This document shows positions 28,948 to 39,800 of a DNA stretch of 51,520 nt, piece by piece. Source of the stretch: a virus. The DNA is taken from positions 1-51,520 of IMG/VR virus record IMGVR_UViG_3300027659_000046; one strand, given 5' to 3'. The translations under genes were made by a program, and so were the position numbers. The notes under the pieces are model-generated. The model was not told the DNA's origin, ran no database searches, and saw only the letters and a list, made by a program, of their open reading frames with translations. Position 1 is the stretch's first letter, and each line of letters begins with the position of its first letter.

Positions 28948-31266
28948 ATGGCAAATACTAACAAGGAAATATTAAATTTCCACCTCGGAACAATTAAGTC
29001 CAAAAGGGATGAGAAGGAAGGATTGAAAGTATCCAAGTACCTTGAAAGGGCTTTTAATAGCGGATATTTTAGCAAGCGAAACAAGAAATTCGACAAGAAT
29101 AGGAAGTTTGCTAGAGGCAGACAGCCTATGGCTGAGTTTCTAGATCTGCTTAACGTAGATGGTAAAGAGGCTTTTGTAAACCTTGATATGAAGGCTCCTG
29201 CCATTGCACCAAAGTTTATACAGGTAATGATTGGCGGATTTATGAAGAGGGAGGAGAAGGTTAGGGTTTCTGCCATAGATCCAATCTCAACAGATAAGAA
29301 GAAGTATGAGAGGGAGGAGGCTGAGTTTAGGATGAACTTTGGGGACGAGATAAAGGGTATTGAAGAGCAGGCTGGATTAAAACTAATTCCAGATAATGCC
29401 TATACTCCAGAAGACTATGAAGAATTGGATTTGTTCTTTGGCGGACAGTATCAGCTTCCGGAAGAGATTATGTTTGAAAAGGGCATAACTGCTGTATTGG
29501 ATACAAGTGGATGGGATGTTGTAAAGAGGAAGCTGTTAGAGGATATGATTGAAGTGGGTTTAGCTTGTACAAAAGTGACTTCATCTAGAGACGGCAAGAT
29601 TACAGTAAGAAGAGTAATCCCCGAAAACCTAATCTATTCATATTCCGATTACGATGATTTCAGAGATATGTCTTTTATTGGTGAAGTTATCTCAATGAAG
29701 ATATCTGATCTTAGGGAGATGTATCCTAATATTGAGGAAGAGAAGTTCTTTAAGATTTCACAGAAGTCAAAGAACTATACTTCATCTGTAAAGTGGGAAG
29801 AGAAGTTTAGATACAATGTCGATAGACCTTACGATGATTTTACTGTTGACGTTTTAGACTTTGAGATTAGGACTGTTGATTCTATGATATACCAAGCCAG
29901 GATTAATAAGTTTGGTAATCTTATTGTAGAGAAGAAAGATAAAGAACCTCAGAAGGTAGGCGACAATAAAGAGATTATTAGGAAGACCATGAAGGTAAAT
30001 TATCGTGGTGTATATGTGATGAATTCTGATATTATGTTGGAGTGGGGAGTTGCTAAGAACATGATTAAGCCGTCTATAGCAAAAGAGCTATCTGACGTAT
30101 TCTTCAGCTACAGCCTGTACATGCACGAGAATCTTGATCTTGAGAACATGGCTATCCCCGAAAGGATGGAAACATCTATTAGGCAGATGACTCTTGCTCA
30201 CCTAAAGATTCAACAGCTTGTAGCCAAGTTGAGGCCTTCTGGTTTGATTATAGATATTGATGCCCTTTCTGATATTAGTCTTGGCCAAGGTAAGAATGTT
30301 ACTCCTATGGAGATACAGCAGATATACGACCAAACTGGTAATATATATTATAGAAGAAAGACTGAGGATGGTGATAATGTAAATGGAGTCCCTATTTCAG
30401 AAGCACCAAATAGCGGAAGCATTGGACAGATACAGGAATTAATTACTGTATACAACCACTACCTTACTAGACTTAGGGATGAGATTGGTGTAAATGAATA
30501 TCGTGAAGGAGCTTCAGTAAATCCTAAGTTGGGACTTGGAGTTCAGCGTTCACAGGTAGAAGCATCTAATAACGCAACCGACTTTATATATGATGGGTAT
30601 CTTAATCTATATAAGCAGACATCATTTAAGTCAGCTTTGTTACTATACGATTCTGTACTTTATGGAGGTAGGCAATACAGGGATTACATATCTGATAAAG
30701 AAGTTAAGGATAAGCAATTTGATGTAATCGTTGAGGTTATGCCAGATGAGGCAGAAAAACAGTTCTTGAATAGCATGATTCAGACAGCAATATCTGCAAA
30801 TGCTATTGATTTTGAAGATGCATTTAAGGTAAAGAACATCAAGAATTATAAGCTTGCAGAGATGTATCTGTCTAAGGCTAAGAGGAAGAAGATGAGGGAT
30901 GATATGCAGAAGGCACAACAGAACTCTGAAATGAATGCTCAGTCTCAACAGCAGTCAATTATGGCTAAGGCACAAGCTGACGCACAGACTCAGCAGGTTG
31001 AAGCTCAATCCAAGATAGCTATTACAGATGCTGAATCTAAAATGAAGAGCGACCTGTCTAGGCAGGATTTTATTCAGTTGGCACTTATGAAGTCATTTGA
31101 ATTAGATAGGGAATTGCCAGATGAGATTCAAAGCATAGTAGACCAATACTTCCAAGAAAAGGAAGAACAAAAGCAAATGGCTATGCAGCAACAACAAGAG
31201 CAGATGATGCAGCAAATGCAGCAACAGGAAGCTCAAGAAGGAGCAGAAGGTCAGCAAATGCAATAA
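28948..31266 (+). CDS. Portal protein
   Basis: The 772-aa protein follows the large terminase and precedes scaffold and capsid. It has the long mixed alpha-beta body of portals, with a central helical stem and crown (PNSGSIGQIQELITVYNHYL; NEYREGASVNPKLGLGVQRS), and a C-terminal Gln-rich coiled coil of about 120 residues. It forms the ring through which DNA enters and leaves the head. The Gln/Met-rich tail (QQQQEQMMQQMQQQEAQE) is unusual and may be low-complexity scaffold contact. Confidence 0.85.
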   Translation: MANTNKEILNFHLGTIKSKRDEKEGLKVSKYLERAFNSGYFSKRNKKFDKNRKFARGRQPMAEFLDLLNVDGKEAFVNLDMKAPAIAPKFIQVMIGGFMKREEKVRVSAIDPISTDKKKYEREEAEFRMNFGDEIKGIEEQAGLKLIPDNAYTPEDYEELDLFFGGQYQLPEEIMFEKGITAVLDTSGWDVVKRKLLEDMIEVGLACTKVTSSRDGKITVRRVIPENLIYSYSDYDDFRDMSFIGEVISMKISDLREMYPNIEEEKFFKISQKSKNYTSSVKWEEKFRYNVDRPYDDFTVDVLDFEIRTVDSMIYQARINKFGNLIVEKKDKEPQKVGDNKEIIRKTMKVNYRGVYVMNSDIMLEWGVAKNMIKPSIAKELSDVFFSYSLYMHENLDLENMAIPERMETSIRQMTLAHLKIQQLVAKLRPSGLIIDIDALSDISLGQGKNVTPMEIQQIYDQTGNIYYRRKTEDGDNVNGVPISEAPNSGSIGQIQELITVYNHYLTRLRDEIGVNEYREGASVNPKLGLGVQRSQVEASNNATDFIYDGYLNLYKQTSFKSALLLYDSVLYGGRQYRDYISDKEVKDKQFDVIVEVMPDEAEKQFLNSMIQTAISANAIDFEDAFKVKNIKNYKLAEMYLSKAKRKKMRDDMQKAQQNSEMNAQSQQQSIMAKAQADAQTQQVEAQSKIAITDAESKMKSDLSRQDFIQLALMKSFELDRELPDEIQSIVDQYFQEKEEQKQMAMQQQQEQMMQQMQQQEAQEGAEGQQMQ

Positions 31267-31270
31267 TGCA

Positions 31271-31278
31271 TATATTTG
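31271..31278 (+). promoter_or_regulatory. -7 element TATATTTG before the scaffold gene
   Basis: TATATTTG ends 17 nt before the ATG at 31296, giving a short AT-rich leader (GTATAAAATAAACC). No -33 match at 19 bp. Confidence 0.45.
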
Positions 31279-31295
31279 TATAAAATAAACCAACC

Positions 31296-32390
31296 ATGTC
31301 AGAAGCACAATTCAATCCATTTGACACATCGTCATACTCAAATACTGCTGTGGAAGTCCCACAGGAGGTTGTAGTAGAAGATGTACAACTAGAAGCACAA
31401 GAAAGCCAAGAGGTACAGTCTACAGTTAGTTCAGATACTGCAGTAGAGCTTCCTCAAGAGAGCCAAACAAATGAACAATCTCAAAGCGAGCCTGTACAGT
31501 TTGAGTGGCCAAATGAGGTATCAAAAGACATTTATGAAAAGCTTGTAAATGGTAACATATCAGAATTAGCTGATATGATTTACGAGCAAAAAGTTCTTTC
31601 AAGTTTGGATACAATGAGCGAATCGGATGTTCTAAAGCTTAAAATGGCTTATGAATATCCAGACTTAACACCTCAAGAAATAGAGGAAGAGTTTAGTAGC
31701 AGGTTTGGTATTGATGATGATGCTGATACTAGCATGATGACCGATGATGAGATTGCTACTCACAATAAGAGAATTGATAAGCAGATGAAGTCTATGTCAA
31801 GGGAGATGAAGAAAGAGGTTAGAGAGGCTAGAGGATACCTTGAAGGATTAAAGCAGGATATTTCTTTTCCAGATATATTAAGTCAAGTTCAGAGTACACA
31901 GTCACAGGTATCACCCGACGATGTATTGAACAATTACTTCGCACAGCAAGAACAAGAGCAGAATCAAGTTTATGCAGAAGCCAGACAGGCTTATGTAAGT
32001 AGCTTAGATAATGGTCTAAAATCCTTTGATGGGTTCAGTGTCAATTACAAGGACGAGGATGTCCAGTTTGACGGGAAGTATAACCTAACTCCGGAAGAAA
32101 AGGTTAATCTTTCAAGCACCCTTAAAGAATTTGATTTAGAAGAGTTTTATGGTAATCGTTATTTCAAGGAAGGAAGATACGATTCAAAACAACTCGCAGA
32201 AGATGTTTATTTCTTGCAGAACAGAGACAAGGTGGTTAACTCGCTTGTGACACAGGCTGTGTCTAAAGCAAAGTCTGACCTACTTAAATCTATGAAGAAT
32301 ATTGATTTCAATGATTCGCCAAGGGTTGCTGCGTCTTCAAACTCGAATGACGACTATAGTTCTATGGTATCGAAATTGTATAGTTTATAA
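31296..32390 (+). CDS. Scaffolding-like protein
   Basis: The 364-aa product is very acidic and Gln/Ser/Glu-rich, with a disordered N-terminal 100 residues, a helical coiled-coil middle (KRIDKQMKSMSREMKKEVRE) and a C-terminal basic/helical part (TQAVSKAKSDLLKSMK). This composition and its place between portal and major capsid protein are typical of scaffolds, which template prohead assembly and are later expelled. No protease motif was seen. Confidence 0.75.
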   Translation: MSEAQFNPFDTSSYSNTAVEVPQEVVVEDVQLEAQESQEVQSTVSSDTAVELPQESQTNEQSQSEPVQFEWPNEVSKDIYEKLVNGNISELADMIYEQKVLSSLDTMSESDVLKLKMAYEYPDLTPQEIEEEFSSRFGIDDDADTSMMTDDEIATHNKRIDKQMKSMSREMKKEVREARGYLEGLKQDISFPDILSQVQSTQSQVSPDDVLNNYFAQQEQEQNQVYAEARQAYVSSLDNGLKSFDGFSVNYKDEDVQFDGKYNLTPEEKVNLSSTLKEFDLEEFYGNRYFKEGRYDSKQLAEDVYFLQNRDKVVNSLVTQAVSKAKSDLLKSMKNIDFNDSPRVAASSNSNDDYSSMVSKLYSL

Positions 32391-32412
32391 TAACAAATTA
32401 AAATAAATAAAA

Positions 32413-33750
32413 ATGCCAGTATTACAACCCGGTAATGTGATGCAAACAGGTGTTACAAGGTCATTTATGTCTGACCTTTCTATCCTGAAGCCACAGTATT
32501 ACCCACAATTTATTGACAAGTATGGTTCCCAGAACTATGCTCAACTTTTGGAAGCTCTCGGAATGAAAGCTACCGTTCCTTCTAGGGAATTTTTTCACTT
32601 TGAATCTCGTGGTAAACTTCATTCAGCTGTACAGCTTGATGGTGGTGCTATCGCAGATGTTGCTGCAGGTGCAGAGGTTACTCTTGCTATCTCTAGTGCA
32701 TTTGTTACAGGTGGCAGAAGCCCTCTCCGTGTAGGTGAAGTAGTTGAAAACGCTGCAACTGGAGTTCAGTACAAAATCACTGTTGTGACTTCTGCTACTG
32801 CATTTAAGATGAAGCCTTTGGATGCAACTATTGATGCAAACACTGATCTTGGTGCTACATCTACCGCACACCTGTTGTTCCGTGGTGTAACTGAAGCTGG
32901 TGAAGCTTCTACTAAGTTCAACACCCTCAGCGGTTTGACTGAGAAGAAGACTTTCTTCACAACTGAAATCCGTGAAGACTTTACCATTAGCGATCGTGCT
33001 AAGATTGAAGAACTTTACTTTGAAGTTAATGGACAGTCTTATTACACCTACAAAGGACTTGATGAAGCTGTACGCAGGTTCATGAACAATAAGGAGTTCA
33101 AGCTTATGTTTGGTAAGCCTTCAACTGATGCTCAAATTGGAAGTACTGGTACTACCGGTTTGGTTCCTCAAATTGAAGCAGGTGGTCAAACATATAGCTG
33201 GAATGCTAGTGCTAGTGGATTTACTATCGCTGACTTCCATTCTATTGCCCGTCTTGCTGACTTCAATGGTGGTGCTCAAGAGTATCATTTCTTGATGGAC
33301 AGCTACCTCCGTAGCGTTGTTGACGATGCCTTGTTTACCAACTATAACAATGGAGCAATCCTTTGGGGTTCTGTTGGTGGTGCATCTGAAGTTGCAGTTA
33401 AGTACGGCTTTGATTCATTGAAGATTGATGGTATCACCTTCCACTTGAAGAAGTACCTTCCTTTCAATGCTGAAGCTGTTTACGGTGTTGCTCCTTCTAC
33501 AGAGTACTACAAGAACAGCGGTATCCTCATCCCAATGAAGGATGGTCGTGATGCACAAACTGGTGACAAAGTTCCTTCTCTCCGCATTGTTTACAATGAG
33601 GTTGAGCCAGGAAAAGAAATCAAAGTTTGGGAGACTGGTGCTTTGGCTAAGACTCCAACTAACGACAAAATGGAACTTAACGTACACCACATGGCGTACT
33701 GCGGTATCCAAGTATTTGCCGCTAACCAATATATCTCTGTTAAATCCTAA
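32413..33750 (+). CDS. Major capsid protein
   Basis: The 445-aa protein follows the scaffold, has a very A-rich leader (AAAATAAATAAAA before the ATG), typical of strong Bacteroidota genes, and is followed by a strong terminator. The codon use is noticeably more even and C-richer than its neighbours, as expected for the most highly expressed protein. The N-terminus (MPVLQPGNVMQTGVTRSFMS) and the EIREDFTISDRAKIEELYFE region fit an HK97-like N-arm and spine. An Ala/Thr/Val-rich domain (about 95-165) may be a surface insertion. Confidence 0.8.
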   Translation: MPVLQPGNVMQTGVTRSFMSDLSILKPQYYPQFIDKYGSQNYAQLLEALGMKATVPSREFFHFESRGKLHSAVQLDGGAIADVAAGAEVTLAISSAFVTGGRSPLRVGEVVENAATGVQYKITVVTSATAFKMKPLDATIDANTDLGATSTAHLLFRGVTEAGEASTKFNTLSGLTEKKTFFTTEIREDFTISDRAKIEELYFEVNGQSYYTYKGLDEAVRRFMNNKEFKLMFGKPSTDAQIGSTGTTGLVPQIEAGGQTYSWNASASGFTIADFHSIARLADFNGGAQEYHFLMDSYLRSVVDDALFTNYNNGAILWGSVGGASEVAVKYGFDSLKIDGITFHLKKYLPFNAEAVYGVAPSTEYYKNSGILIPMKDGRDAQTGDKVPSLRIVYNEVEPGKEIKVWETGALAKTPTNDKMELNVHHMAYCGIQVFAANQYISVKS

Positions 33751-33768
33751 TTTAGATATAGCGAAATT

Positions 33769-33800
33769 GAGACCCCTCCTAGTGAGGGGTTTCTTTTTTT
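33769..33800 (+). terminator. Strong terminator after the major capsid gene
   Basis: GAGACCCCTC and GAGGGGTTTC pair over 10 bp (one G-T) around CTAGT, followed by seven T. Confidence 0.9.
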
Positions 33801-33803
33801 ATG

Positions 33804-33811
33804 TATATTTG
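33804..33811 (+). promoter_or_regulatory. -7 element TATATTTG after the capsid terminator
   Basis: TATATTTG follows the U-run by 3 nt and precedes the ATG at 33833 by 21 nt. It restarts transcription after the terminator. Confidence 0.5.
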
Positions 33812-33832
33812 TCTTAATCAAAATCTTAAACC

Positions 33833-34741
33833 ATGGCTAAAAGCACGAAAAAAACAATTGACGAAAATGGCAATCTCGTAGACGTAGTGTCGCAACAAGA
33901 AGAGAATGAACTTGTATCAGACATCGTAATAGAATTACCAAAGAAAAAGAAAGAGCCTAAAGAATACGTATTCCAACTTACAGCTAAGTTTTACTCAAAT
34001 AGTGTATACAGTCAGTACCCAGAGAATTACCTTCTCAAGAATACAGACATTATATACGATGAGAACACGGGTACAGAAAGGAATATCCGATATCTTGAGG
34101 GCGTTAGTACTATATGGGAGGAGGAGCAAAACCACCTTTCTGAAGGGAAAAAGAATCAAAGACCAGATATTAGATTCGTAAAGGGATTTCTTAGGGTTCC
34201 GTCAAATAAGCCTTCATTGATTCAGTTTCTTACTAAAAGCAATATGTTTGACAAAAAAACAAACAGAATGGCTGGGTCTAGGTCAATCTATACAATGTTG
34301 GACTTTGAAGCTCAAGAAGAGAAGGAGATTGTAAAAACAGAAAGGAGAATGGAGGCAATGAAGATTGCTATGGACTCTCCTGACGAGATTATGATTCCTC
34401 ATGCTAAATACCTTGGAGTTAAGTTTGTAAACTCTTACGGAGTAGAAAGATCAACTAGGGCTATTAAAATGGACTATATTGGAGTAGCTGATAAGAATCC
34501 AGAGACTTTCATTAAGACATATAACAACCCTTTGGTAAAGGTACAATACTTGGTTTCCAAGGCGATTCAGACTAATATTATTGACATTAGCTCAATGAGG
34601 GGTCAAGCATCTTGGGGAGATACAAAGAAGTTTATTGCGCAAATCCCTGATAGCAAGGATGCTTTAACCTTCCTGTCTGAGTATAGTTTGACTGAAAAAG
34701 GAAAGGATTTCTACGCCCAACTAAAGACATTGGGTGAGTAA
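33833..34741 (+). CDS. Unknown head-module protein
   Basis: The 302-aa product (MAKSTKKTIDENGNLVDVVS; IRFVKGFLRVPSNKPSLIQF) is its own transcription unit, bounded by the capsid terminator upstream and another terminator downstream. It has a C-terminal helical tail (DSKDALTFLSEYSLTEKGKD). Position suggests a head-decoration or completion role. No family named. Confidence 0.6.
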   Translation: MAKSTKKTIDENGNLVDVVSQQEENELVSDIVIELPKKKKEPKEYVFQLTAKFYSNSVYSQYPENYLLKNTDIIYDENTGTERNIRYLEGVSTIWEEEQNHLSEGKKNQRPDIRFVKGFLRVPSNKPSLIQFLTKSNMFDKKTNRMAGSRSIYTMLDFEAQEEKEIVKTERRMEAMKIAMDSPDEIMIPHAKYLGVKFVNSYGVERSTRAIKMDYIGVADKNPETFIKTYNNPLVKVQYLVSKAIQTNIIDISSMRGQASWGDTKKFIAQIPDSKDALTFLSEYSLTEKGKDFYAQLKTLGE

Positions 34742-34774
34742 CATAGCTTCGTGTTAATTATGGTTTGATTGGTT

Positions 34775-34808
34775 CTCCCGGTAGGTCTCTACTGGGAGAT
34801 TTTGTTTT
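34775..34808 (+). terminator. Strong terminator between head and tail-adaptor units
   Basis: CTCCCGGTAG and CTACTGGGAG pair over 10 bp (one G-T) around GTCT, followed by ATTTTGTTTT. Confidence 0.85.
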
Positions 34809-34815
34809 ATATTTG
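34808..34815 (+). promoter_or_regulatory. -7 element TATATTTG before the first adaptor gene
   Basis: TATATTTGCATTATG: the element ends 4 nt before the ATG at 34820, so the transcript should be leaderless or almost so. Confidence 0.5.
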
Positions 34816-34819
34816 CATT

Positions 34820-35488
34820 ATGAACATTAACGAGGTATACAAACTAGTATCCTACTTGGTAGATAAGTATCAGGGGACATACTTGTCTCCAGAGGATTTT
34901 AACATGGTTATTAATATGGCTCAAAACCAATACATGTCATTTATAACAGATGATACTGGTAGTCAAAATAACAATCCAAAGAACCCGGTAGGTATGTCAA
35001 CATCTGCTATTATCGCAGATACTCTGTCTACATTTCTTACTGAATCAACACTAACGATAACATCGCAACTAGCAACAAAGCCTGCAGATTTGTATAAGAC
35101 AGTAGCTATTAGAACAACAGACGACAACTATGCCGCTAGATTCGTGGCAGAGGATAGGATAGCATCATATATAGGAAATGCGATAGATGCACCAACTGTT
35201 ACAGAGCCAATATATTATGAACTCGGTTCCACTTATAAATTCTACCCGTCTGCATTAACAACGGCTAAAATAACATACATAAAAACTCCACAGGTATTAA
35301 AGTGGGCGTATACTGGCGCATTGGTTTATGATCCGGCTACAAGTATACCTGCATCTAATGCAAACCTTGAGTGGGGAGATGGTGACATTTATGAGATTGT
35401 ATACAGGGGTATTGGAATTATAGGAATAAACCTGAAGGATGGTGAACTAATGAGGGCTTCTCAAACTATTAAAAACGACGGGCTATGA
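34820..35488 (+). CDS. Head-to-tail adaptor / ring-type protein 1
   Basis: From the ATG at 34820 the protein is 222 aa (MNINEVYKLVSYLVDKYQGT; LSPEDFNMVINMAQNQYMSF). The longer frame from 34769 would run through the terminator stem and is rejected. Helical N-terminus and beta-rich C-terminus fit ring or adaptor proteins between portal and nozzle. It overlaps the next gene by 4 nt. Confidence 0.65.
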   Translation: MNINEVYKLVSYLVDKYQGTYLSPEDFNMVINMAQNQYMSFITDDTGSQNNNPKNPVGMSTSAIIADTLSTFLTESTLTITSQLATKPADLYKTVAIRTTDDNYAARFVAEDRIASYIGNAIDAPTVTEPIYYELGSTYKFYPSALTTAKITYIKTPQVLKWAYTGALVYDPATSIPASNANLEWGDGDIYEIVYRGIGIIGINLKDGELMRASQTIKNDGL

Positions 35489-36111
35489 CAAGAAAGGTAC
35501 TAATAGAGCAAATCAGAAGGCTGTATTATGGAGGAATCCCCGGAGATGACGCTAACTTTACAGAGAATGAGGCAAATTTATACATAAATCAAGCTATAGC
35601 ATATGTTGCTAAAGTAAACTACACAGATGCTATAAAGCTAGATGGGGTTGAAACAGTTAGTGATGCATTCTATGCCACATTTAAGAATCTTGCACTTACG
35701 TTAGATTCAGATACAGGATATTGGTATGCTACCCTGCCCCATCCTCCGCTTGGATTATCTAGGGGTTATGGAATATCTACTGTTACGTTTCCTGTAAGCA
35801 CAGGATTAGCCAAAGCTCCAGTTGCTATTTCTCCAAGAGAGATAGACCTTATAGACAACTTGAAGAAGCCTCCAAGTAAAATATTTTTTTGGGCAGAAGG
35901 TGGAAAGCTATATTTTAAGAGCCCTTACTATAATCTTAATGGGAAGACACCAATCGTAAGAATGGTTAGTGCAGAAAGTACAGATCTTACAGCTGAGGTT
36001 AATGTTCCAGGAGAGCATATATCAGAAATGATTAACTGGATACTAAACCAACTGAAAGTGAGAAAGGGGATGCCAGAGGATACTACAAATGACGGATTAG
36101 ATAAAGCATAA
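35485..36111 (+). CDS. Head-to-tail adaptor / ring-type protein 2
   Basis: The 208-aa product starts MTRKVLIEQIRRLYYGGIPG, then FTENEANLYINQAIAYVAKV, the helical opening seen in ring proteins under the portal, followed by a beta domain (ESTDLTAEVNVPGEHISEMI). Together with its two neighbours it makes a set of three adaptors of similar size, as in short-tailed phages. Confidence 0.65.
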   Translation: MTRKVLIEQIRRLYYGGIPGDDANFTENEANLYINQAIAYVAKVNYTDAIKLDGVETVSDAFYATFKNLALTLDSDTGYWYATLPHPPLGLSRGYGISTVTFPVSTGLAKAPVAISPREIDLIDNLKKPPSKIFFWAEGGKLYFKSPYYNLNGKTPIVRMVSAESTDLTAEVNVPGEHISEMINWILNQLKVRKGMPEDTTNDGLDKA

Positions 36112-36113
36112 TT

Positions 36114-36884
36114 ATGGCAAAAGATACAGCTCAATGGATTGAATTAGCAGAGGTAATATACCAGTATATTGACCAAGCTAAACTTACTAGCGCAGAGTAT
36201 AGAAGGCTATGGCCTATTGGTGTAAGAGGAGTAGAAGAGGTGGGATACGATGTCCATATGGAGCCAAAAACAGAGAAGCTTATAGTTAATGCTAATAAGA
36301 CTGTTACTCTTCCTACTAACTATATAGGATTCTCTAAGGTAGGGGTATTGAACGCAAAAGGTGAAGTAGCTACTCTTAGAAGAAATAGCAACCTTACCGA
36401 GTATAAGATTGACCAAACAGATAGGCTGTCAAACAATACAGACAATAGCGTAGGTAATACATATAGGCTTCAAGACCTTGCTTACGTAAACTATTTTGAC
36501 GGGGCAAGATATGCTAATATATTTGGCGCAGGAGCTGCTCTTAATAGTCAAGGTCAATTTGATATATCTGAAACAGAAGGATTAATATATCTCGACAATG
36601 ATTTTAATTACACATATGTAATTTTAGAATATTTCTCTTCTCCATCAGACGATGTAAACTTCAAGATACCTATTCAAGTTAGAGATGCTATATTATCGTA
36701 TATAGCTTGGAGAGATATTGAGTACTTACCAGCTGGAAGAAGGTCAACAATGGGTGACAAGCAGATGAGGCGTAAAGAGTACTATAATCAAAAAAGGCTT
36801 GCAAAGATGAGGGTTAACCCTGTGACTCCGTGGGACGCAAATGAGCAGATAAGGTTGAGTCAAAAACTTGTAGCAAAATCATAA
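36114..36884 (+). CDS. Head-to-tail adaptor / tail tubular-type protein
   Basis: The 256-aa product has a helical start (AQWIELAEVIYQYIDQAKLT), a beta sandwich (NANKTVTLPTNYIGFSKVGV; RDAILSYIAWRDIEYLPAGR) and a basic helix near the C-terminus (RRKEYYNQKRLAKMRVNPVT). This order matches T7 gp11-like adaptors in layout. It precedes the nozzle-like gene by one base. Confidence 0.65.
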   Translation: MAKDTAQWIELAEVIYQYIDQAKLTSAEYRRLWPIGVRGVEEVGYDVHMEPKTEKLIVNANKTVTLPTNYIGFSKVGVLNAKGEVATLRRNSNLTEYKIDQTDRLSNNTDNSVGNTYRLQDLAYVNYFDGARYANIFGAGAALNSQGQFDISETEGLIYLDNDFNYTYVILEYFSSPSDDVNFKIPIQVRDAILSYIAWRDIEYLPAGRRSTMGDKQMRRKEYYNQKRLAKMRVNPVTPWDANEQIRLSQKLVAKS

Positions 36885-36885
36885 T

Positions 36886-39800
36886 ATGAAGACAGAAAGA
36901 AAACAGATAGCAGGGGTGATGAATCTTGATGACTCTAATGATGTTTTGCCAAGCGGTCATCATAAGGAGGCTAAGAACATAGTATTTAGAGGAAGTCAAG
37001 GTAGTCTTTCTGCTCAAAATATCTTGGGTAATAGGAATATCGCAACATCTCTACCTGCCGGAACAAATAGCTGTATAGGGTCGCATTATGACTCACAGAA
37101 ACAGAGACTGTTTTACTTTAACTTTAACTCAAATGGTAACCATGGTATATACATATATAATACTATACCAAAGACTATACAGGCTTTATTTATAAACAAT
37201 ACCCATAGCACTACAGATGTTTTAGAATTCAATAGAAACAATCCAATTACATCTATAAACATCATGTACAATGATGCATATAAGCCTTCATTGGACCTTG
37301 ATGGAGATGTTCTTTATTGGATTGATTCACTTGGGCGACCATCAAAAATAAACATAGATAGGAAGCTAGCTGGAGTGTATGCCTCATACAAAAGATCTTA
37401 TTTAGATGTAGCTAAGGCTCCTCCATCAATGCCAGTAAAGTCAGCTTATGAGTACGACAACAACGTAACCAACAACAACCTTAGAAACTCACTATTTCAG
37501 TTTATATATAGGTGGGTTTACGACGATGGAGAAAAGTCTGTGTGGAGTACTGGTAGCATGGTTCCTTTACCTTGGCTTCCATTCAATGAAGCACTATCTA
37601 GGTTTCCTAACAGTAACTCTAGAATCAACATTTTCATGTCTACTGGAGATGAAACAGTAAAAAAGATAGAACTAGCAGTTAGGAAGTGTGCAGATGGAGT
37701 GACATCTGATTATGAATTAATTACATCTTTAAATAAGAAGGATACTAGTTTATCAATATCTAACAATAACGTGTATAGTTATTTGTTTTACAATAATTCA
37801 TCTTTAATACCAATAGACAAGGCAGAGCAAATATCACTATTTGACTATGTGCCACAGAAAGCAAATGCGCAAGAATTGTTAAATGGTAGCACTATTATTT
37901 ATGGTGGCATAACAGAGGGGTACGATAATGTCAGTAATGTAAATGCTACCATTTCATCTCCATATACTACTCCAGATTCTATTGAAGTTCCTGGAGTTTT
38001 ATTCTTTGCGCAACAGAATGGAGTAAGTAGCTATGGAGGGACAAACTCAATTGACGTATTCCTTACGGGCATGGGGGCAAACGATGCAGGAACAAATGTT
38101 CCTGTTTCTATTCCAGCAGCAGGGTATGGAGATTATTATGTAAAACTTAGAAATTCAGCAGGAACTTTATTTACAATATTTTACGATTCGACAACATCAG
38201 ACAGTATTAATCAAATACTTATTGGCCTAGAGGCAAGTGCTACGTCGCAAGGTTTTTCTGCATTAATTACAGGCAATAAGCTTAATATTTTTGATGCAAC
38301 TGCGCTGAATTTAGAATCGGCATATATGATAAATAGTTTGTCTGCTGCACCTTTTGCAACAAATAGGCAAGACAATGCTTTGTATGTGCATCAAGGAAAC
38401 TCAAATTATAGGTATGGTATTGCATATTATGATGAGAAGGGAAGAACAAATGGTGTTGTAACTTCAGAAGGATTGAAGATAACTACCCCAAAATGGACAG
38501 GAAGTACACTATACCCATTCGTTCAAATATCTATATCACATCAGCCTCCAATTTGGTCAACATACTATAATATTGTAAGGACTGATAACCTTACGTATGA
38601 TAAAAATATATTTTGGGTATCAAACCGTGCATTCACTAAGCTAACAACAAGGGCAACATCATCAACCGATTTCTCTATATCTTATATAGGTATAGATAAC
38701 ATGATACAATACAACGAAGACATTCAGTCTACTTCAGGGTATATTGGATACGACTTTGCTCCAGGGGATAGGATAAGGTTTACGGAAAGAGTTAATGCAA
38801 ATGGTTCTACTATTGGACTAAACGACAACTTAGACTTTGAAATAATAGGAGTTGAGTCAAATCCAAACGTGAATGGATATGTTGCTAAAGGAACTTATAT
38901 AAAGATAAAATATCCAGCTACATCCTTATATGCAAGCTTTCAACTGTTAGAACCGGATCCTGTTGTATACGCAGGCACTGCTACACTTGTTGAGGATTTC
39001 CAGAACTATAAGATACAGATTTATAGCTACAAGAAGCCATCATCCAGTATTGATGTTTACTATGAGATAGGACAGCAGTATGCGGTATCTCAGCCGGGGA
39101 CAGTAAACAGGTATCATGTAGGGCAAAGCCAGTCACAGACAGCGTCTGTTCCAGCGTTAGTATATCTTACAAGCGGAGACGAGTTCTTTAGGTATAGGAA
39201 TATTCCTGTTGGAGCAAATTATACCTTTACCGCTGGGCAGTATGGTCAAGGTGATAGCTTTGGGGCGTTTGCTGGAAGATATAGAAACATAAATGTAAAT
39301 ATATTTGCTACGGACAATACTACTAAGACGATATCTAACTCTATATATGAAATAAAGTCTCAAGTACTTGGAGGTAGTACAACAAGTTTGCTTGCTATTG
39401 AATATCCTAATTATACAACTCCAGACTGTCTATACAGAAATAAAAGCGGAGTAAATCAAACTGTAAGAGTTAAGGGAACTATTCCTATTTCTTCTATAAC
39501 ATCAAATGCGAATTACGTCGCCATACACGCAAAGGTTGTTTTAAATGGAACTACTGCAGCAATATATCCTGTTCTAAAAAGAGTTCCTGTAACAGAATCT
39601 AATAGGCAGTATGAATTTGAATTTGATGCTAAAATACCTGTTGCTGCTGCTGCCAAATTATTTTTAATGACAGAGACGCATGATGATACTGGATTTAAGA
39701 TTAATGTTGGCGCTTTTGAATTACAGCTTGATGTGGTAAATAATACACAAATAGCAATAATAGAGAAAAGTTTTAGTGATATAAATAAGATTGAAATAAA